A stretch of DNA of 64,000 bases from the NCBI GenBank assembly GCA_933207985.1, contig OW240921.1, positions 772,611 through 836,610 on the forward strand. The letters run 5' to 3'. A model generated the notes under the pieces. The model did no database searches. It saw only the letters and a program-made list of their open reading frames with translations, and was not told where the DNA came from. Positions within the stretch are counted from its first letter, which is position 1. Each line of letters begins with the position of its first letter. The translations under genes and the position numbers were made by a program. The DNA is from Pelobates cultripes (Eukaryota > Chordata > Amphibia > Anura > Pelobatidae). Positions 48,901-61,502 of this stretch are shown piece after piece.

Positions 48901-51135
48901 ACTCTATGGGACTGTGTGTGTATGGCCCAGTAACATGGGAGATACTGTCACTGCATTCACTCTATGGGACTGTAACATGGGAGATACTACCACTGCATTG
49001 TATGGGACTGTGTGTGTATGGCCCAGTAACATGGGAGATACTGTCACTGCATTCACTGTATGGGACTGTGTGTATGGCCCAGTAACATGGGAGATACTGT
49101 CACTGCATTCACTGTATGGGACTGTGTGTATGGCCCAGTAACATGGGAGATACTGTCACTGCATTCACTCTATGGGACTGTGTGTGTATGGCCCAGTAAC
49201 ATGGGAGATACTACCACTGCATTGTATGGGACTGTGTGTATGGCCCAGTAACATGGGAGATACTGTCACTGCATTCACTGTATGGGACTGTGTGTATGGC
49301 CCAGTAACATGGGAGATACTGTCACTGCATTCACTGTATGGGACTGTGTGTATGGCCCAGTAACATGGGAGATACTGTCACTGCATTCACTGTATGGGAC
49401 TGTGTGTATGGCCCAGTAACATGGGAGATACTGTCACTGCATTCACTCTATGGGACTGTGTGTGTATGGCCCAGTAACATGGGAGATACTGTCACTGCAT
49501 TCACTCTATGGGACTGTAACATGGGAGATACTACCACTGCATTGTATGGGACTGTGTGTGTATGGCCCAGTAACATGGGAGATACTGTCACTGCATTCAC
49601 TGTATGGGACTGTGTGTATGGCCCAGTAACATGGGAGATACTGTCACTGCATTCACTCTATGGGACTGTGTGTATGGCCCAGTAACATGGGAGATACTGT
49701 CACTGCATTCACTCTATGGGACTGTGTGTATGGCCCAGTAACATGGGAGATATTGTCACTGTATGGGACTGTGTGTATGGCCCAGTAACATGGGAGATAT
49801 TGTCACTGCATTCACTCTATGGGACTGTGTGTATGGCCCAGTAACATGGGAGATACTGTCACTGCATTCACTCTATGGGACTTTGTGTGTATGGCCCAGT
49901 AACATGGGAGATACTACCACTGCATTGTATGGGACTGTGTGTGTATGGCCCAGTAACATGGGAGATACTGTCACTGCATTCACTGTATGGGACTGTGTGT
50001 ATGGCCCAGTAACATGGGAGATACTGTCACTGCATTCACTCTATGGGACTGTGTGTGTATGGCCCAGTAACATGGGAGATACTGTCACTGCATTCACTGT
50101 ATGGGACTGTGTGTATGGCCCAGTAACATGGGAGATACTGTCACTGCATTCACTCTATGGGACTGTGTGTGTATGGCCCAGTAACATGGGAGATACTGTC
50201 ACTGCATTCACTCTATGGGACTTTGTGTGTATGGCCCAGTAACATGGGAGATACTACCACTGCATTGTATGGGACTGTGTGTGTATGGCCCAGTAACATG
50301 GGAGATACTGTCACTGCATTTACTGTATGGGACTGTGTGTATGGCCCAGTAACATGGGAGATACTGTCACTGCATTCACTCTATGGGACTGTGTGTGTAT
50401 GGCCCAGTAACATGGGAGATATTGTCACTGTATGGGACTGTGTGTCTATGGCCCAGTAACATGGGAGATACTGTCACTGCTTTCACTCTATGGGACTGTG
50501 TGTGTATGGCCCAGTAACATGGGAGATACTGTCACTGCATTCACTGTATGGGACTGTGTGTGTATGGCCCAGTAAGATGGGAGATACTGTCCCTGTATGG
50601 GACTGTGTGTATGGCCCAGTAACATGGGAGATACTGTCACTGCATTCACTGTATGGGGACTGTGTATGGATCAGTAACATGGAAGATACTACCACTGCAT
50701 TGTATGGGACTGTATATGGCCCAGTAACATGGGAGATACTGTCAATGTATTATATGGAACTGTGTGGTTTATGGCCCAGTAACATGGGAGATACTGTCAC
50801 TGCATTCACTGTTTGGGATTGTGTGCTTCCTATTGCGGAATGGGAGATATTGTCCCTGTTTGGGATTGTGTGATTCCTATTGCGGAATGGGAGATATTGT
50901 CCCTGTTTGGGATTGTGTGATTCCTATTGCGGAATGGGAGATATGGTCCCTGTTTGGGATTGTGTGATTCCTATTGCAGAATGGGAGATATTGTCCCTGT
51001 TTGGGATTGTGTGATTCCTATTGCAGAATGGGAGATACTGTCACTTCATTCACTGTTTGGGATTGTGTGATTCCTATTGCGGAATGGGAGATACTGTCAC
51101 TGTGTTCACTGTTTAGGCTTGTGTGCTTCTTATTG
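45950..51135 (+). repeat. 5.2 kb satellite array, 56-bp unit with higher-order repeats
   Basis: The unit contains GGCCCAGTAACATGGGAGAT, ACTGTCACTGCATTCACTGT and ATGGGACTGTGTGTAT. Length suggests roughly 90 copies. Units vary by small TG insertions and by shorter forms with ACTACCACTGCATTG. Blocks repeat as higher-order units. One block recurs 544 bp later (48794 and 49338), another 402 bp later (47363 and 47765). The segment at 46123 recurs at 49172. From about 50800 the units change to a 47-bp form with GTGTGATTCCTATTGCGGAA. Open frames of up to 172 codons on both strands arise because the unit is nearly stop-free. They are not genes. Confidence 0.97.
50800..51135 (+). repeat. Divergent 47-bp subarray at the right edge
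   Basis: About seven units of GTTTGGGATTGTGTGATTCC then TATTGCGGAATGGGAGATAT and TGTCCCT repeat before the array ends. They look like an older or separately amplified form of the 56-bp unit. The final unit reads GCGGAATGGGCCAATAAGCG, close to 45815-45830 at the other edge. Confidence 0.85.
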
Positions 51136-52490
51136 CGGAATGGGCCAATAAGCGTAACTTAGACCTGTGTATGAGATGGGCTCTGCAGGACTTCTCATGT
51201 TTAGACACAAAGTTAATAGTGTGGAAGTCAATGAAAGGGTACTGGAGTTGTAAAATTGCTGGTTACATGTTGCAATGAATTTGGTTTGCAAGCAGTAGGT
51301 AACGTTTGCCATTTTCAGGTATCCGGCCTTCGTTACCTGTACATTACGCTCGGATCTTTATGGCCATTCAGTGTTTAGCAGTATTCTCCAGTCTCCTGTT
51401 ACATGGAGATTTGGCAGCTTCTTGTTTCAGGGTCAATATAGCAGGAGTAATGTTTTTTTGGGACTTCAAACAATTAGTTCTCTGTGTAAGGTTACTCTAA
51501 GCACTTTGAACCCTCCCAACCAGTTGGTTTTTGGTGAGAGTAACCCTTGAACTAACTATTTGTTTTGTGGTTTAAGCAATTAAACTTATGATCTGCTATG
51601 TGATGACTGTTAAAGGCTAAATGTGTCGGGTGCAATAATATGGAGCGACGTAAAACATCTATAAACTGCAGGTGAACATATCATGAATGGTGGTCTTAAA
51701 GGAGCACTCTAACCACTGCAGTGGGTTGTATTAGGTTTGGTGCTTGGTGTGTTCCTTAAAAAAAAAAAAAAGACTGAAACATTACAGGCTTGTTTTTGTC
51801 ATCCTATGTATTTATTGACCACAGAGATTTAAAGTGAGCCGGTCATGGTTTCTCCTTATGGTTTTTGTTTCCTTCTGTCAATGTAGCTTAATGATTACAA
51901 GCTGCCCTTTCCACATGCCTGTATTTTATTTTATATCTTCTTCCTTGTGCCAGATCTCAATACCTGGGCACAGCCATGTTGTTACCCTCTGCCCATTGTG
52001 TCTGCTTTTTGCCTTTTTGTGAGAACGACTTTACTGATTGTGGGTATATTTGGCAACAGAAACCTTGCTTTAGATCCTGCCCATTGTCAGTTTATCTGCT
52101 ATTCACATGGCAAAGTAGTCCCAACTTTTAATGTATTGTATGAAAACAGTGCTCAGGAAAAAAGAATCACACATGGCTATTTTCAAGCATGTTAGATATG
52201 GTTTGTTTTTGGTGACAGTCAAAGGGAGTGCATTCAGAGCTGGCATTGGTTTTAAACCACAATGCAAAACTGAAATCATGGTACTTTACTGCATACACTT
52301 TTATACATTGTGCTAGCTTAGTTACTAGATATATATATATATATATATTTTTTTCTATAGAACAGGATTTAAGAAATAAAAATTGGTCGTCTTGGTGACT
52401 AGTAATTGTTTCCTGGTGCCTGTGTGTCAGCCTGTTCAGCACTAAAGGCAGCAGCCATAGGGCATGTGAAGCCAAGCAGTCAGCCCAGGG
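51136..52490. other. Intergenic stretch, nothing assigned
   Basis: A short T2-like start (TTAAAGGAGCACTCTAACCA) lies near 51697. There is a poly-A run near 51760 and an (AT)n run at 52329-52348. Short open frames on both strands resemble no proteins. Confidence 0.4.
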
Positions 52491-54185
52491 AATGGGAAGG
52501 CGGCTGGGTGAGGGAGTTGTGATCCTCTGCTCCCTTGCTTTTCCTGCTGTGATACCTGTTGATACCAGAATATTACATCACTCCATCATATGCGGGAGCA
52601 GAGCAAAAAGACCAGGAATGGGACAGCAGCTCCACACTGGATCCTAGGGAAAGGATCTACTCCAGCTTTCCCAAAGGTAGGCAGACTGGGTGGACTTGAA
52701 TTAAAATAAAATAAATGTGTTATTGAGTGAGTCTGTTAAGGTGACTAGTAGGGTTCGACCGATTTATCGGTATCACAGGCAGAGGGGAGGATTTTGTGTG
52801 GGAGTGTTTGAGTGTATTGTACGTATTGATTGGTTTTTCTGCAAAACCCTGTGGGCATTACTATGAGGGTAAAATGTGCATAAAAGCAGAGTGTTTGATT
52901 AAAAGCTTCAGCTCTACTTCACCCTCAATTTGGAGTGCCGTCTCTTATTGGGGGAATCTGCTACAAGGGATTGCTATGCTCTGCATACTCTCGTTATATT
53001 CTTGTAAGAGCTTGTTCCTGTTTTGCTTTCTGAAGGAGTTTATGGTGGTAATGGTGTCCAGTGCAGTGCTTGGAGTCCTCAGGAAGCGCTAGGAGCATCC
53101 TTCAATGGAGGTACCCAGTCGGGGTGCCAGGTGATCCGTTACAATCGGTTTTACCGATATTATTGGCCGATATTCAGTTTTTTCGGCTATACCGGTATCC
53201 GTCAATATAGATACCGATATTGCAGATAATACCTCTCAGGACCGCCAGGCTCATGACACGCCCAGAGGTCCTGGATGGCCCGCAGGAAGCTTTTACTTAC
53301 CTTTACTGCAGCTCCCTGTCTAAATCTCGCGAGTCCCACGGATTACCATGGCAACGCTCCGCGCGGCTCACAGACCGCAAGATTTACACAGGGAGAGGAA
53401 GAGAGCTGTTGGAAAGGTAAGTAAGAGCTTCCTGCGGGCCCTCCACTGCTCAGTACATGCCACTGGACCACCAGGGAATGCCATAGCCCCCCTCCCTGGC
53501 CAGGTAATAGGGAGGGAGGACAAAAAAAAATCAAACCTATAAATATTAAAAATAAAATAAAAATTTTACAAAAATTACATCCCTTCAGAAACACAAATGC
53601 ACACTACACAAACGCACACTGCATTCGCTATACGCACACTGCATTCGCTATACGCACACTGCACAAACACTGCATTCACTATACGCACACTGCATCCACC
53701 AGACAAACACACACAGCTCCCCTCTCTAAACACACTGCATCCACTACATGTGGCATGTATATTTTGTATGTTTACTTTAAGAAATAGTTTATTTTTTCAA
53801 AATGGTAAATGTACAGAAAATCATCAAGTTACCGGCTATCGGCCTTAAAGTTCACAGATTATCGGTATCTGCATCTGCTCTAAGCGGTATCTGCATCGGC
53901 TCTAAAAAAAAAAAAATCAATATTGGTTGATCCCTAGCCCCCTCCGATAGCATGGGAAATATTTTTTTACTCAACTTTCATCCTTTGCTGCTGCCGGACC
54001 TACCTCCATTGGCTAAGATTGTCACTGTTAATCTCAGCCAATCCAATGAAAGCATTGGGAGGCTATTGCGCATTGCAAAACTCTGTACTGCACCAATCAG
54101 CATCTCCCCAGAGCATGTTAACACTGAACGTAGGAAGCACTTCTAGTGGCTGTCTGGTAGCAATGTAAACACTGCCTTTCTCTTG
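52490..54185 (+). mobile_element. hAT-like composite fragment, split by another element
   Basis: CCTAGGGAAAGGATCTACTC then CCAAAGGTAGGCAGACTGG on the left and CCCCCTCCGATAGCATGGG onward on the right match the middle of the hAT composites at 16761 and 33567. The outer termini are not found, and the limits are approximate. The interruption lies at 52749-53936. Confidence 0.5.
52749..53936. mobile_element. Nested inverted-repeat element, TAGGGTTCGACCGAT ends
   Basis: The left end TAGGGTTCGACCGATTTATC and the right end ATATTGGTTGATCCCTA are imperfect inverted repeats of a hAT-Ac style. Removing it joins GTGACTAG to CCCCCTCC, as in the uninterrupted copy near 34065. No clear 8-bp duplication is left. 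TA or CTAG at both borders are alternatives. The interior has inverted segments of CTTACTTACCTTTACTGCAG type and a short tandem repeat of CGCACACTGCATTCGCTATA (53605-53700). It encodes no transposase. Confidence 0.55.
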
Positions 54186-54711
54186 GGGTCCAGTGGGCGT
54201 TTGGCTGGGGAACAGTGGAAGCGGGTAGCGAAGGAGCTGTGATCTCCTTGTTCTGCTCCTTTGCTAGACATACCTCATTTGCAATACCTTTTGTTGTCTA
54301 CTTTTGCAAATGGTATGCAATCATGGGGGTACTTCTCATTCCTGGGCTACCATATGGTCTCAAAGGCAAAATTACCAAACTGGCAACTTTCAATGTTAAA
54401 AAAAATGAAATGCAAGCCACATATTTGACTCTTTAACTTTCCAAAACACCATTAAACCTGTACATAGGGGGTACTGTTCTACTTTGAGACTTCACTGAAC
54501 ACAGACATAAGTGTTTCAAAACATATTGCAACAATATCGTCCGTAAATTGCCGTTCGTGTATAAAAAAAAAAAATGCAAAAAACTTCACTTTTACTGAAA
54601 ATATAATCGTTTTAATACCATTTATAATTTTGAAATGTGTTCAGAGAAGTCTCCTGAGTAAAACAGTACCCCCCTTGTACAGGTTTTATGGTGTTTTGGA
54701 AAGTTACAGGA

Positions 54712-56754
54712 TTAACCCCTTAAGACCGGAGGGCGTACTATTACGTCCTCTAATAGGCGGCTCTAAACGCCGCCGGGCGTAATAGTACGCCCTCCGGTCT
54801 TTCTGTACTTACCCGGTCGCCGGCGGTCCCACGCCGGCGATCGCGGTGGGGGGGACTCCCAGGGAGCCCCCCGCGGCACGACCGTCCTCCAGGAAGCCCC
54901 CCGGCCGTGTGAGAGTGGGGTCCTAGCGAGGACCCCACAATCACATGGCCGGGATAGCTGGCTTCTGTATTGCCAGCAGGGGGGCTGCCTGTAATGACAG
55001 GTGGTCCCCCTGCTGGCTGAAAATAAAAATGAAATAAATAAATAGTGTAAAAAAATAAATAATATATACTTAGATCATATATATATATTATATATATATG
55101 ATCAAAGTATATATATACACATATACATACACACATGTACACCGTCTAGGTGTATTTTACTATTAATATATATATAATTATATATATATATTAATATCAA
55201 ATTACACGTACACTGATACTGATTAAATATATATATAATTATTGTTATATATATATTTATATATATTATAAAAAAATTAAAATGTAAATACGTTAAAAAA
55301 TAAAATTACAAAAATAATTAAAAATAAATAATTAAAAAATATATAGATGTGTGTTATTTCGTTCTAACTGTATTGTGAAATTAATATATATATATATATA
55401 TCAAAATACACATAGAACGAAATAATATATATATTTATACACATAAATATATACGTATATATCACTATATATATACCTATATATAAATAAAAATATTTTA
55501 AAAAAATTATATAGATATATACATATATATACACATACGTATATATATACATATATTGATTCTACATATATATTTATGTAATATTTTTACATAATTAGGT
55601 ATCTTAATTAATTACAATTAGCAGGACCTGCATGACAACCCATGCCGAAAGTAAAGGGAATTTAATTTGCTAGCACTATATTTAACCCTATAACTTTCCG
55701 AGACACCATAAAACCTGTACATGGGGGGTACTGTTCTACTCGGGAGACTTCGCTGAACACAAATATTAGTGTTTCAAAACAGTAAAATGTATTACAACGA
55801 TGATATCGCCAGTAAAAGTGACGTTTTTTGCATTTTTCACGCACAAACAGCATTAAACGGACAATATTATTGCTATGATACTTTTTACTGTTTTGAAACA
55901 CAAATATTTGTGTTCAGTGAAGTCTCCCGAGTACAACAGTACCCCTCATGTACAGGTTCGCCAGATTGGTTACGTTGCCTTTGAGACCCTATGGTAGCCC
56001 AAGAATGAAAATTACCCCTATGATGGCATACCATTTGCAATAGTAGACAACCCAAGGTATTGCAAACAGGGTATGTCCAGTCTTTTTTAGTAGCCACTCA
56101 GTCACAAACACTGGCCAAAATTGGCGTTTTTTTGCATTTTTCACACAAACAGATACTAACGCTAACTTTGGCCAGTGTTTGTGACCAAATGGCTACTAAA
56201 AAAGACTGGACATACCCCATTTGCAATACCTTGGGTTGTCTACTACTGCAAATGGTATGCCATTATGGGTGTAAATTTCATTCCCGGGCTACTATACAGT
56301 CTCAAAGGCAACGTAACCAATCTGGCGAATTTCAATTTCAAATGTAACGCGCTATATTTGACCCTGTAACTTCCCAAAACGCCATAAAACCTGTACATAG
56401 GGGGTACTGTTTTACACGTGAGACTTTGCTGAATATAAATATGTGTATTTTATTGCAGTAAAAGCAAACAGTATTATGACACTGACCGTTTAAATGTCAT
56501 GTAGAACTAAAAAAATCCAATAAAATCGTATTTTCTCCCATTTTTTTCATATTAAATTATGTTTCATAGCTAAATATTTGATATTAAATGAAAGCCCTGT
56601 TTCCCTGAATAAAATGATATATAATAAGGGTGGGTGCATTTACTATGAAAGAGGTGTATTACGGTTGGACAGACATGTAGCGCAAATGCCAGGTTTTGTT
56701 TACATTTTGTTTTGTTCACAACGTGTACATTTGGCTCCGTCCTTAAGGGGTTAA
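54712..56754 (-). mobile_element. piggyBac-like non-autonomous element, complete inverted copy
   Basis: It starts TTAACCCCTTAAGACCGG and ends CCGTCCTTAAGGGGTTAA, 2043 bp, bounded by TTAA. It mirrors 5162-7193 throughout: the GGCGTACTATTACG hairpin, CATTACAGGCAG-like hairpin, AT-rich block, large palindrome (about 55955-56345) and the TGTAGCGCAAATGCCAGG end. It inserted into a TTAA of a relative, with TTAA on both sides. It encodes no protein. Confidence 0.8.
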
Positions 56755-56928
56755 ATATAGTGCTTGCGAATTTGATTCTCTGCACTTTCTGCCTGGGTTG
56801 TCAGGCATGTCAATCAAATTTTAATGAATAAAATCACATTATGCTAAAGATTACTTAAATATGCACATAGAATTTTAATATATATATATTTCAATTCCAC
56901 ATGTATACTTATGTAATCATTTATGTAA

Positions 56929-56960
<32 letters not shown>

Positions 56961-57179
56961 GGTTATTTGTAGTTTAAATATAGATTGTCATTCTAAGTGT
57001 ATTTTGTTACACACACACACACACACACACATACATACATATATATATATAAAAAACAAAATATAGTTAGAATGAAATTACAAATGTATGTATAATTTTA
57101 ATTTGTTTTAAAAATATTTTATTTATTTGTATTTATTTATTCTTGTAATTATACATGTGTGTATATATATAAAATATAC

Positions 57180-57189
<10 letters not shown>

Positions 57190-57262
<73 letters not shown>
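57190..57262. repeat. Long (TA)n microsatellite
   Basis: An uninterrupted TATATA run is flanked by GT- and AC-repeats within the AT-rich block of the host piggyBac-like element. The whole 56930-57445 block can fold on itself. Confidence 0.95.
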
Positions 57263-57274
<12 letters not shown>

Positions 57275-57967
57275 TATATATCTTTTATGTAACGTCAGTT
57301 TAAGTGGATTTTAATACTAATATATGTACTTATATTAACATTAAAATACACTATGTATGACGTTACATATATAAGATGTGTGTGTGTGTGTGTGTATATA
57401 TATAATATATATATATATATAATGTGTGTATATATATATATATACACACACACACTTTTATTTTAACTTTTTTTTTTTTTTTCACTTTCCACCAGCAGGG
57501 GGACTGTCTGACAGCTCAGACAGTCCCCCTGCAGGCAGATCCACAGCCAGCTATAGGGGGCCATGTGATTGCTCTTTGAGAGCGATCACATGGCCCCCGG
57601 GGGCCTAATTTGGCATGGGAGAGCTGCCTGAGCTGTCAGGCAGTCCTCTCGAAGCGGAGCGCCGGGAAGGTAAGTATCCCAGAGGCTCCAGGGCTCAAAG
57701 CTGTTACGGCGTTCTATGCCGCCGCAACGGCTTTAAAGCCCATTTAATGCGGGACGGCATAGAACGCCGTAACGGCGTTAAGGACAGAGGCAATTCTCCA
57801 ACATCTGAACCAAAACACAACCTAGAATTTGAGCTACTGTACTTGTCTGTTCAACCATAATTTGCCTCTTTCATATGAATTGCACCCACTTATATACAGT
57901 TTTGTTCATGATAATATGGGCTTTCATGTCACATCAAATATTTATATATGAAACCTAGTTTAACCCC

Positions 57968-58455
57968 TTAAAGGGACACTCCAGGCACCCAGACCACTTC
58001 TGCCCATTGGAGTGGTCTGGGTGCCAACTTCCACTACCCATAACCTTGCAAGTGTAATTATTGCAGTTTTCATAAACTGCAATATTTTCCTTGAAGGGTT
58101 AAGTCCTCCTCTAGTGGCTGTCTACTAGACAGCCACTAGAGAACACTTCCGTGTTCTTTATACACGGAAAGTATGCTATAACGTCGCTGTACATCCTCAC
58201 GCTATGTGAGGACCTCCAGCGTTGCTGAAATCCCCATAGGAAAGCATTGAAAGCATTATTCAATGCTTTCCTATGGGAAGGTCTAATGCACATGCATATT
58301 AGGTCTTCCCCCGCCGCGCATGCTCAAAAGGTCTCCCCCGCCGGATGGCGACGGGGGAGGAGCATGGGCGGACCCTGACCTAGTGCCGAGGGACATCGGT
58401 GCTGGATACAGGTAAGTCACTGAAGGATTTGGGATGGTGGGTGGGAGGGAGAGGG
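57968..58455 (+). mobile_element. T2-type element, family 2, right end missing
   Basis: It starts TTAAAGGGACACTCCAGGCA then CCCAGACCACTTCTGCC. It closely matches 61499-61993 as far as GGATACAGGTAAGTCACTGA, then passes into piggyBac-like sequence without its TTAA end. The palindromes CTCTAGTGGCTGTCTACTAG and AGGAAAGCATTGAAAGCA are present. Confidence 0.7.
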
Positions 58456-58748
58456 CAACTGCAATGTAACCAATCTGGCAAATTTCAATGTGAAAACTTA
58501 AAAAATGATTAACATGATATATTTGGCCCTGTAATGTTCCAAAACACCATAAAACCTGTACATGGGGGTACTGTTTTACACGTAAGACATCGCTGAATAC
58601 AAATAGGTGTATTTTATTGCAGTAAAAGCAAACATTATTTTACATTCACAGTTAAAATGTCATGCAGAACTAAAAATAAATAAATCTCAATTTCCTTTTT
58701 TTAATATTTTATTCCTATGAAATTGTTAAATGAAAGCCCTGTTTCTCC

Positions 58749-59351
58749 TTAAAGGATCACTATAGGGTCAGGAACACAAACATGTATTCCTGACCCTATA
58801 GTATTAAAACCACCATCTAGATCCCTCACCCCCAGGCCCCTCATGCCTCCATAAATATAGCAAAATCTTACTGTATTCAACACTGAAGCTGTAGTTCTGC
58901 ATGCTGTTTGCCTCAGAATAATAAGCTGTCTGCTGACATCAGAAGTGGTGGCCTGATCCAATCACAATTCTTCCCCATAGGATTGGCTGAGACTGACAAG
59001 GAGAAAGATCAGGGGCAGAGCCAGCATGATTCAAACACAGCCCTGGCCAATCAGCATCTCCTCATAGAGATGAATTGAATCAATGAATCTCTATGAGGAA
59101 AGTTCAGTGTCTACATGCAGAGGGAGGAGACACGGAATGTTTGGATGCATTTTAGGCAGACATGACCCAGGAATGATCTCTAACAGCCATCTGAGGAGTG
59201 GCCAGTGAAGTTATCACTAGACTGTAATGTAAACACTGCATTTTCTCTGAAGAGACCGTGTCAATAGCAAAAAGCCTGAAGGTAATGATTCTACTTACCA
59301 GAACAAATTCAATAAGCTGTAGTTGTTCTGGTGACTATAGTGTTCCTTTAA
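58749..59351 (+). mobile_element. T2-type element, family 1, clean insertion
   Basis: It starts TTAAAGGATCACTATAGGGT and ends GACTATAGTGTTCCTTTAA, with TTAA at 58749-58752 and 59348-59351. The flanking piggyBac-like sequence (CCCTGTTTCTCC and TAAAATATCTAATAAGTGTG) joins when it is removed. It is very similar to 42539-43108 throughout. Confidence 0.85.
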
Positions 59352-59471
59352 TAAAATATCTAATAAGTGTGGGTGCACTTAATATGAGAGGTGAATTACG
59401 GTTTAACAGACATATAGTTCCAAGTTTTGTTTGTTTTATTTTGATTAAACCGTGTATATTTGGCTCAGTCC

Positions 59472-61502
59472 TTAACCCCTTAAGGACCGAGGACAGTTCA
59501 GGACCATAATCGGCATTTTCCCATTGCCGACCGCTGACGGTCCTGAACCGTCCTAACGGTCCTAGTTACTTACCTGATCGCCGTCGTTCCCCCAGTGGCG
59601 ATCAGCGTTGCTCCCCCCACTGGATTAGGACCCCTGTGGCCATGTGATCGCTTAACACAGCGATCACTTGGTCACAATAGGTGTCTGTGTATCTACCTGC
59701 AGGGGGACTGCCTGTGCTGACAGGCAGTCTCCCTGCTAGTGTAAAAATCAAAAAATAAAATAAAGTTAGTGTTAATAAAAAAAAATGTGTGTATGTATGT
59801 ATGTATGTATATGTATGTGTGTGTGTGTATATATGTATATATATATATATATATGTGTATATATATATATAATCATACAAGGTCATACTAAGTGTATTTT
59901 TATATTAATATGTACATATATTAATATAAAAATACACTTATAATTAAATTACGCACGTGTGTATATATATATGTAATAACTATATATATATAATAAAATA
60001 TAAATAAGTAATTTAAATAAAAATTTTTTTAAATAATAAAAATTGAAAAAATATATCTATATGAAATTTTATTCTAACTGTATTTTAAAATTAATATATA
60101 TATTTATATCTAAATACACTTAGAATTAAATTGTATATATATCTATGTATATATAAATAAAAATACAAAATATACATGTCCATATACAAAATTACATAAA
60201 TAATTATATAAATATACACGTAGACTTCAAATATATAAATATGCATATATATTTAAATTCTACGTGCGTGTTTATGTAATATTTTTACATAATTAAGTAA
60301 TTTTATTGATTGCTATTTGAGGGACCTGCCTGCCAACCCAGGCCGAAATTCCAGAAAATTTAATTTGTTAGCACTGTATTTTACCCTGTAACGTTCTACG
60401 ACACCTTAAAACCTGTACATGGGGGATACTGTTTTACTTGGGAGACTTCGCTGAACACAAATATTAGTGATTCAAAACAGTAAAACATATCACAGCGATG
60501 ATATTGTCAGCGAAAGTGACTTTTTTTGCATTTTTCACACACAAACAGCACTTTTACTGATGATATAATTGTTGTGATACTTTTTTCCAGTTTTTAAACA
60601 CTAATATTTGTGTTCAGCGATGTCTCCCGAGTAAAACAGTACCCCCCATGTACAGGTTTTATAGCATTTTTGAAAGTTACAGGGTCAAATATATGGGTCA
60701 AATATTTTTACATTGAAAATGGCCAGGTTGGTTACGTTGCCTTTAAGAGCATATGGTAGCCCAGGAATGAGAATTAACCCCATGATGGCATACCATTTGC
60801 AAAAGAAGACAGCCCAAGGTATTGCAAATGGGGTATGTCCAGTCTTTTTTAGTAACCTCTTAGTCACAAACACTGGCCAAAATTAGCATTCAATTTAGTT
60901 GTTTTTAGTTTTTTCACACACAAATATGAACGCTAACTTTGGCCAGTGTTTGCGACTAAGTGGCTACTAAAGTCTGGACATACCCCATATTGAATACCCT
61001 GGGTTGTCTACTTTAAAAAAAAAAAAAAATGTGTACATATGGGGTGTTATTCAGAGATTTATGACAGATAATAGTGTTACAATGTCACTATTGATAAATT
61101 TTAAAAATGTATGTACCTATAGCCCTATAACATGAAAAAAAACAAAAAAGCACGTAAACACTGGGTATTTTTAAACTCAGGACAAAATTTTGAATCTATT
61201 TAGCAGTTTTTTCATTCGCTTTTGTAGATTAGTAAAAGATTTTTCAAGTAAAAGTCAAACCTGTATTTTTTTCAATTTTTCCAATATATTTATTGTTTTT
61301 AAATTAAAATGCAAGAGATTATATAAATAATGGTATGTAAAGAAAGCCCCTTTTGTCCTGAAAAAAAAATAATATAATTTGTATGGGAACCGTAAATGAG
61401 TGTGGAAAATTACAGTCAAAGACAAACACCACAAAAGTGTAAAAATATGCCTGGTCGCAAATGTACAACATCGCAAAAACAGTCCAGTCCTTAAGGGGTT
61501 AA
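59472..61502 (-). mobile_element. piggyBac-like non-autonomous element, complete copy, diverged subfamily
   Basis: It starts TTAACCCCTTAAGGACCGAG and ends CAGTCCTTAAGGGGTTAA, 2031 bp, bounded by TTAA. The order is GC-rich hairpin end, CAGGCAGTCTCCCTGC, AT-rich block, then the CTGTACATGGGGGATACTG and large-palindrome region (60720-61010). Its right 480 bases differ from the other copies, so it is a separate subfamily. It encodes no protein. Confidence 0.75.

Larger units (their letters stand above)
54280..57775 (+). mobile_element. piggyBac-like non-autonomous element, host of a second copy
   Basis: Two separated parts (54280-54711 and 56755-57775) are in the same order as 5162-7193. They join cleanly when the element between them is removed: AAAGTTACAGGATTAA then ATATAGTGCTTGCGAATT. 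The right part has AT-rich and (TA)n sequence and a GC-rich end with CAGACAGTCCCCCTGC and the GACGGCATAGAACGCCG hairpin. The left end is missing and the right terminus runs into the next element. Confidence 0.65.
57774..59475. mobile_element. piggyBac-like foldback copy with two T2 insertions
   Basis: The left part (57774-57962) carries the left-end sequence (TTAAGGACAGAGG, then TTCAACCATAATTTGCCTC). The right part (58462-59475) carries the same end in inverted orientation (GAGGTGAATTACGGTTTAAC, then GGCTCAGTCCTTAA). Both termini are therefore of one type. T2 elements interrupt it at 57968-58455 and 58749-59351. The right TTAA is shared with the next element. Confidence 0.5.

Noticed and set aside
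44749..51135. CRISPR-like arrays of direct repeats
   Set aside because: Units are contiguous tandem repeats without unique spacers, in a vertebrate genome, with no cas genes.
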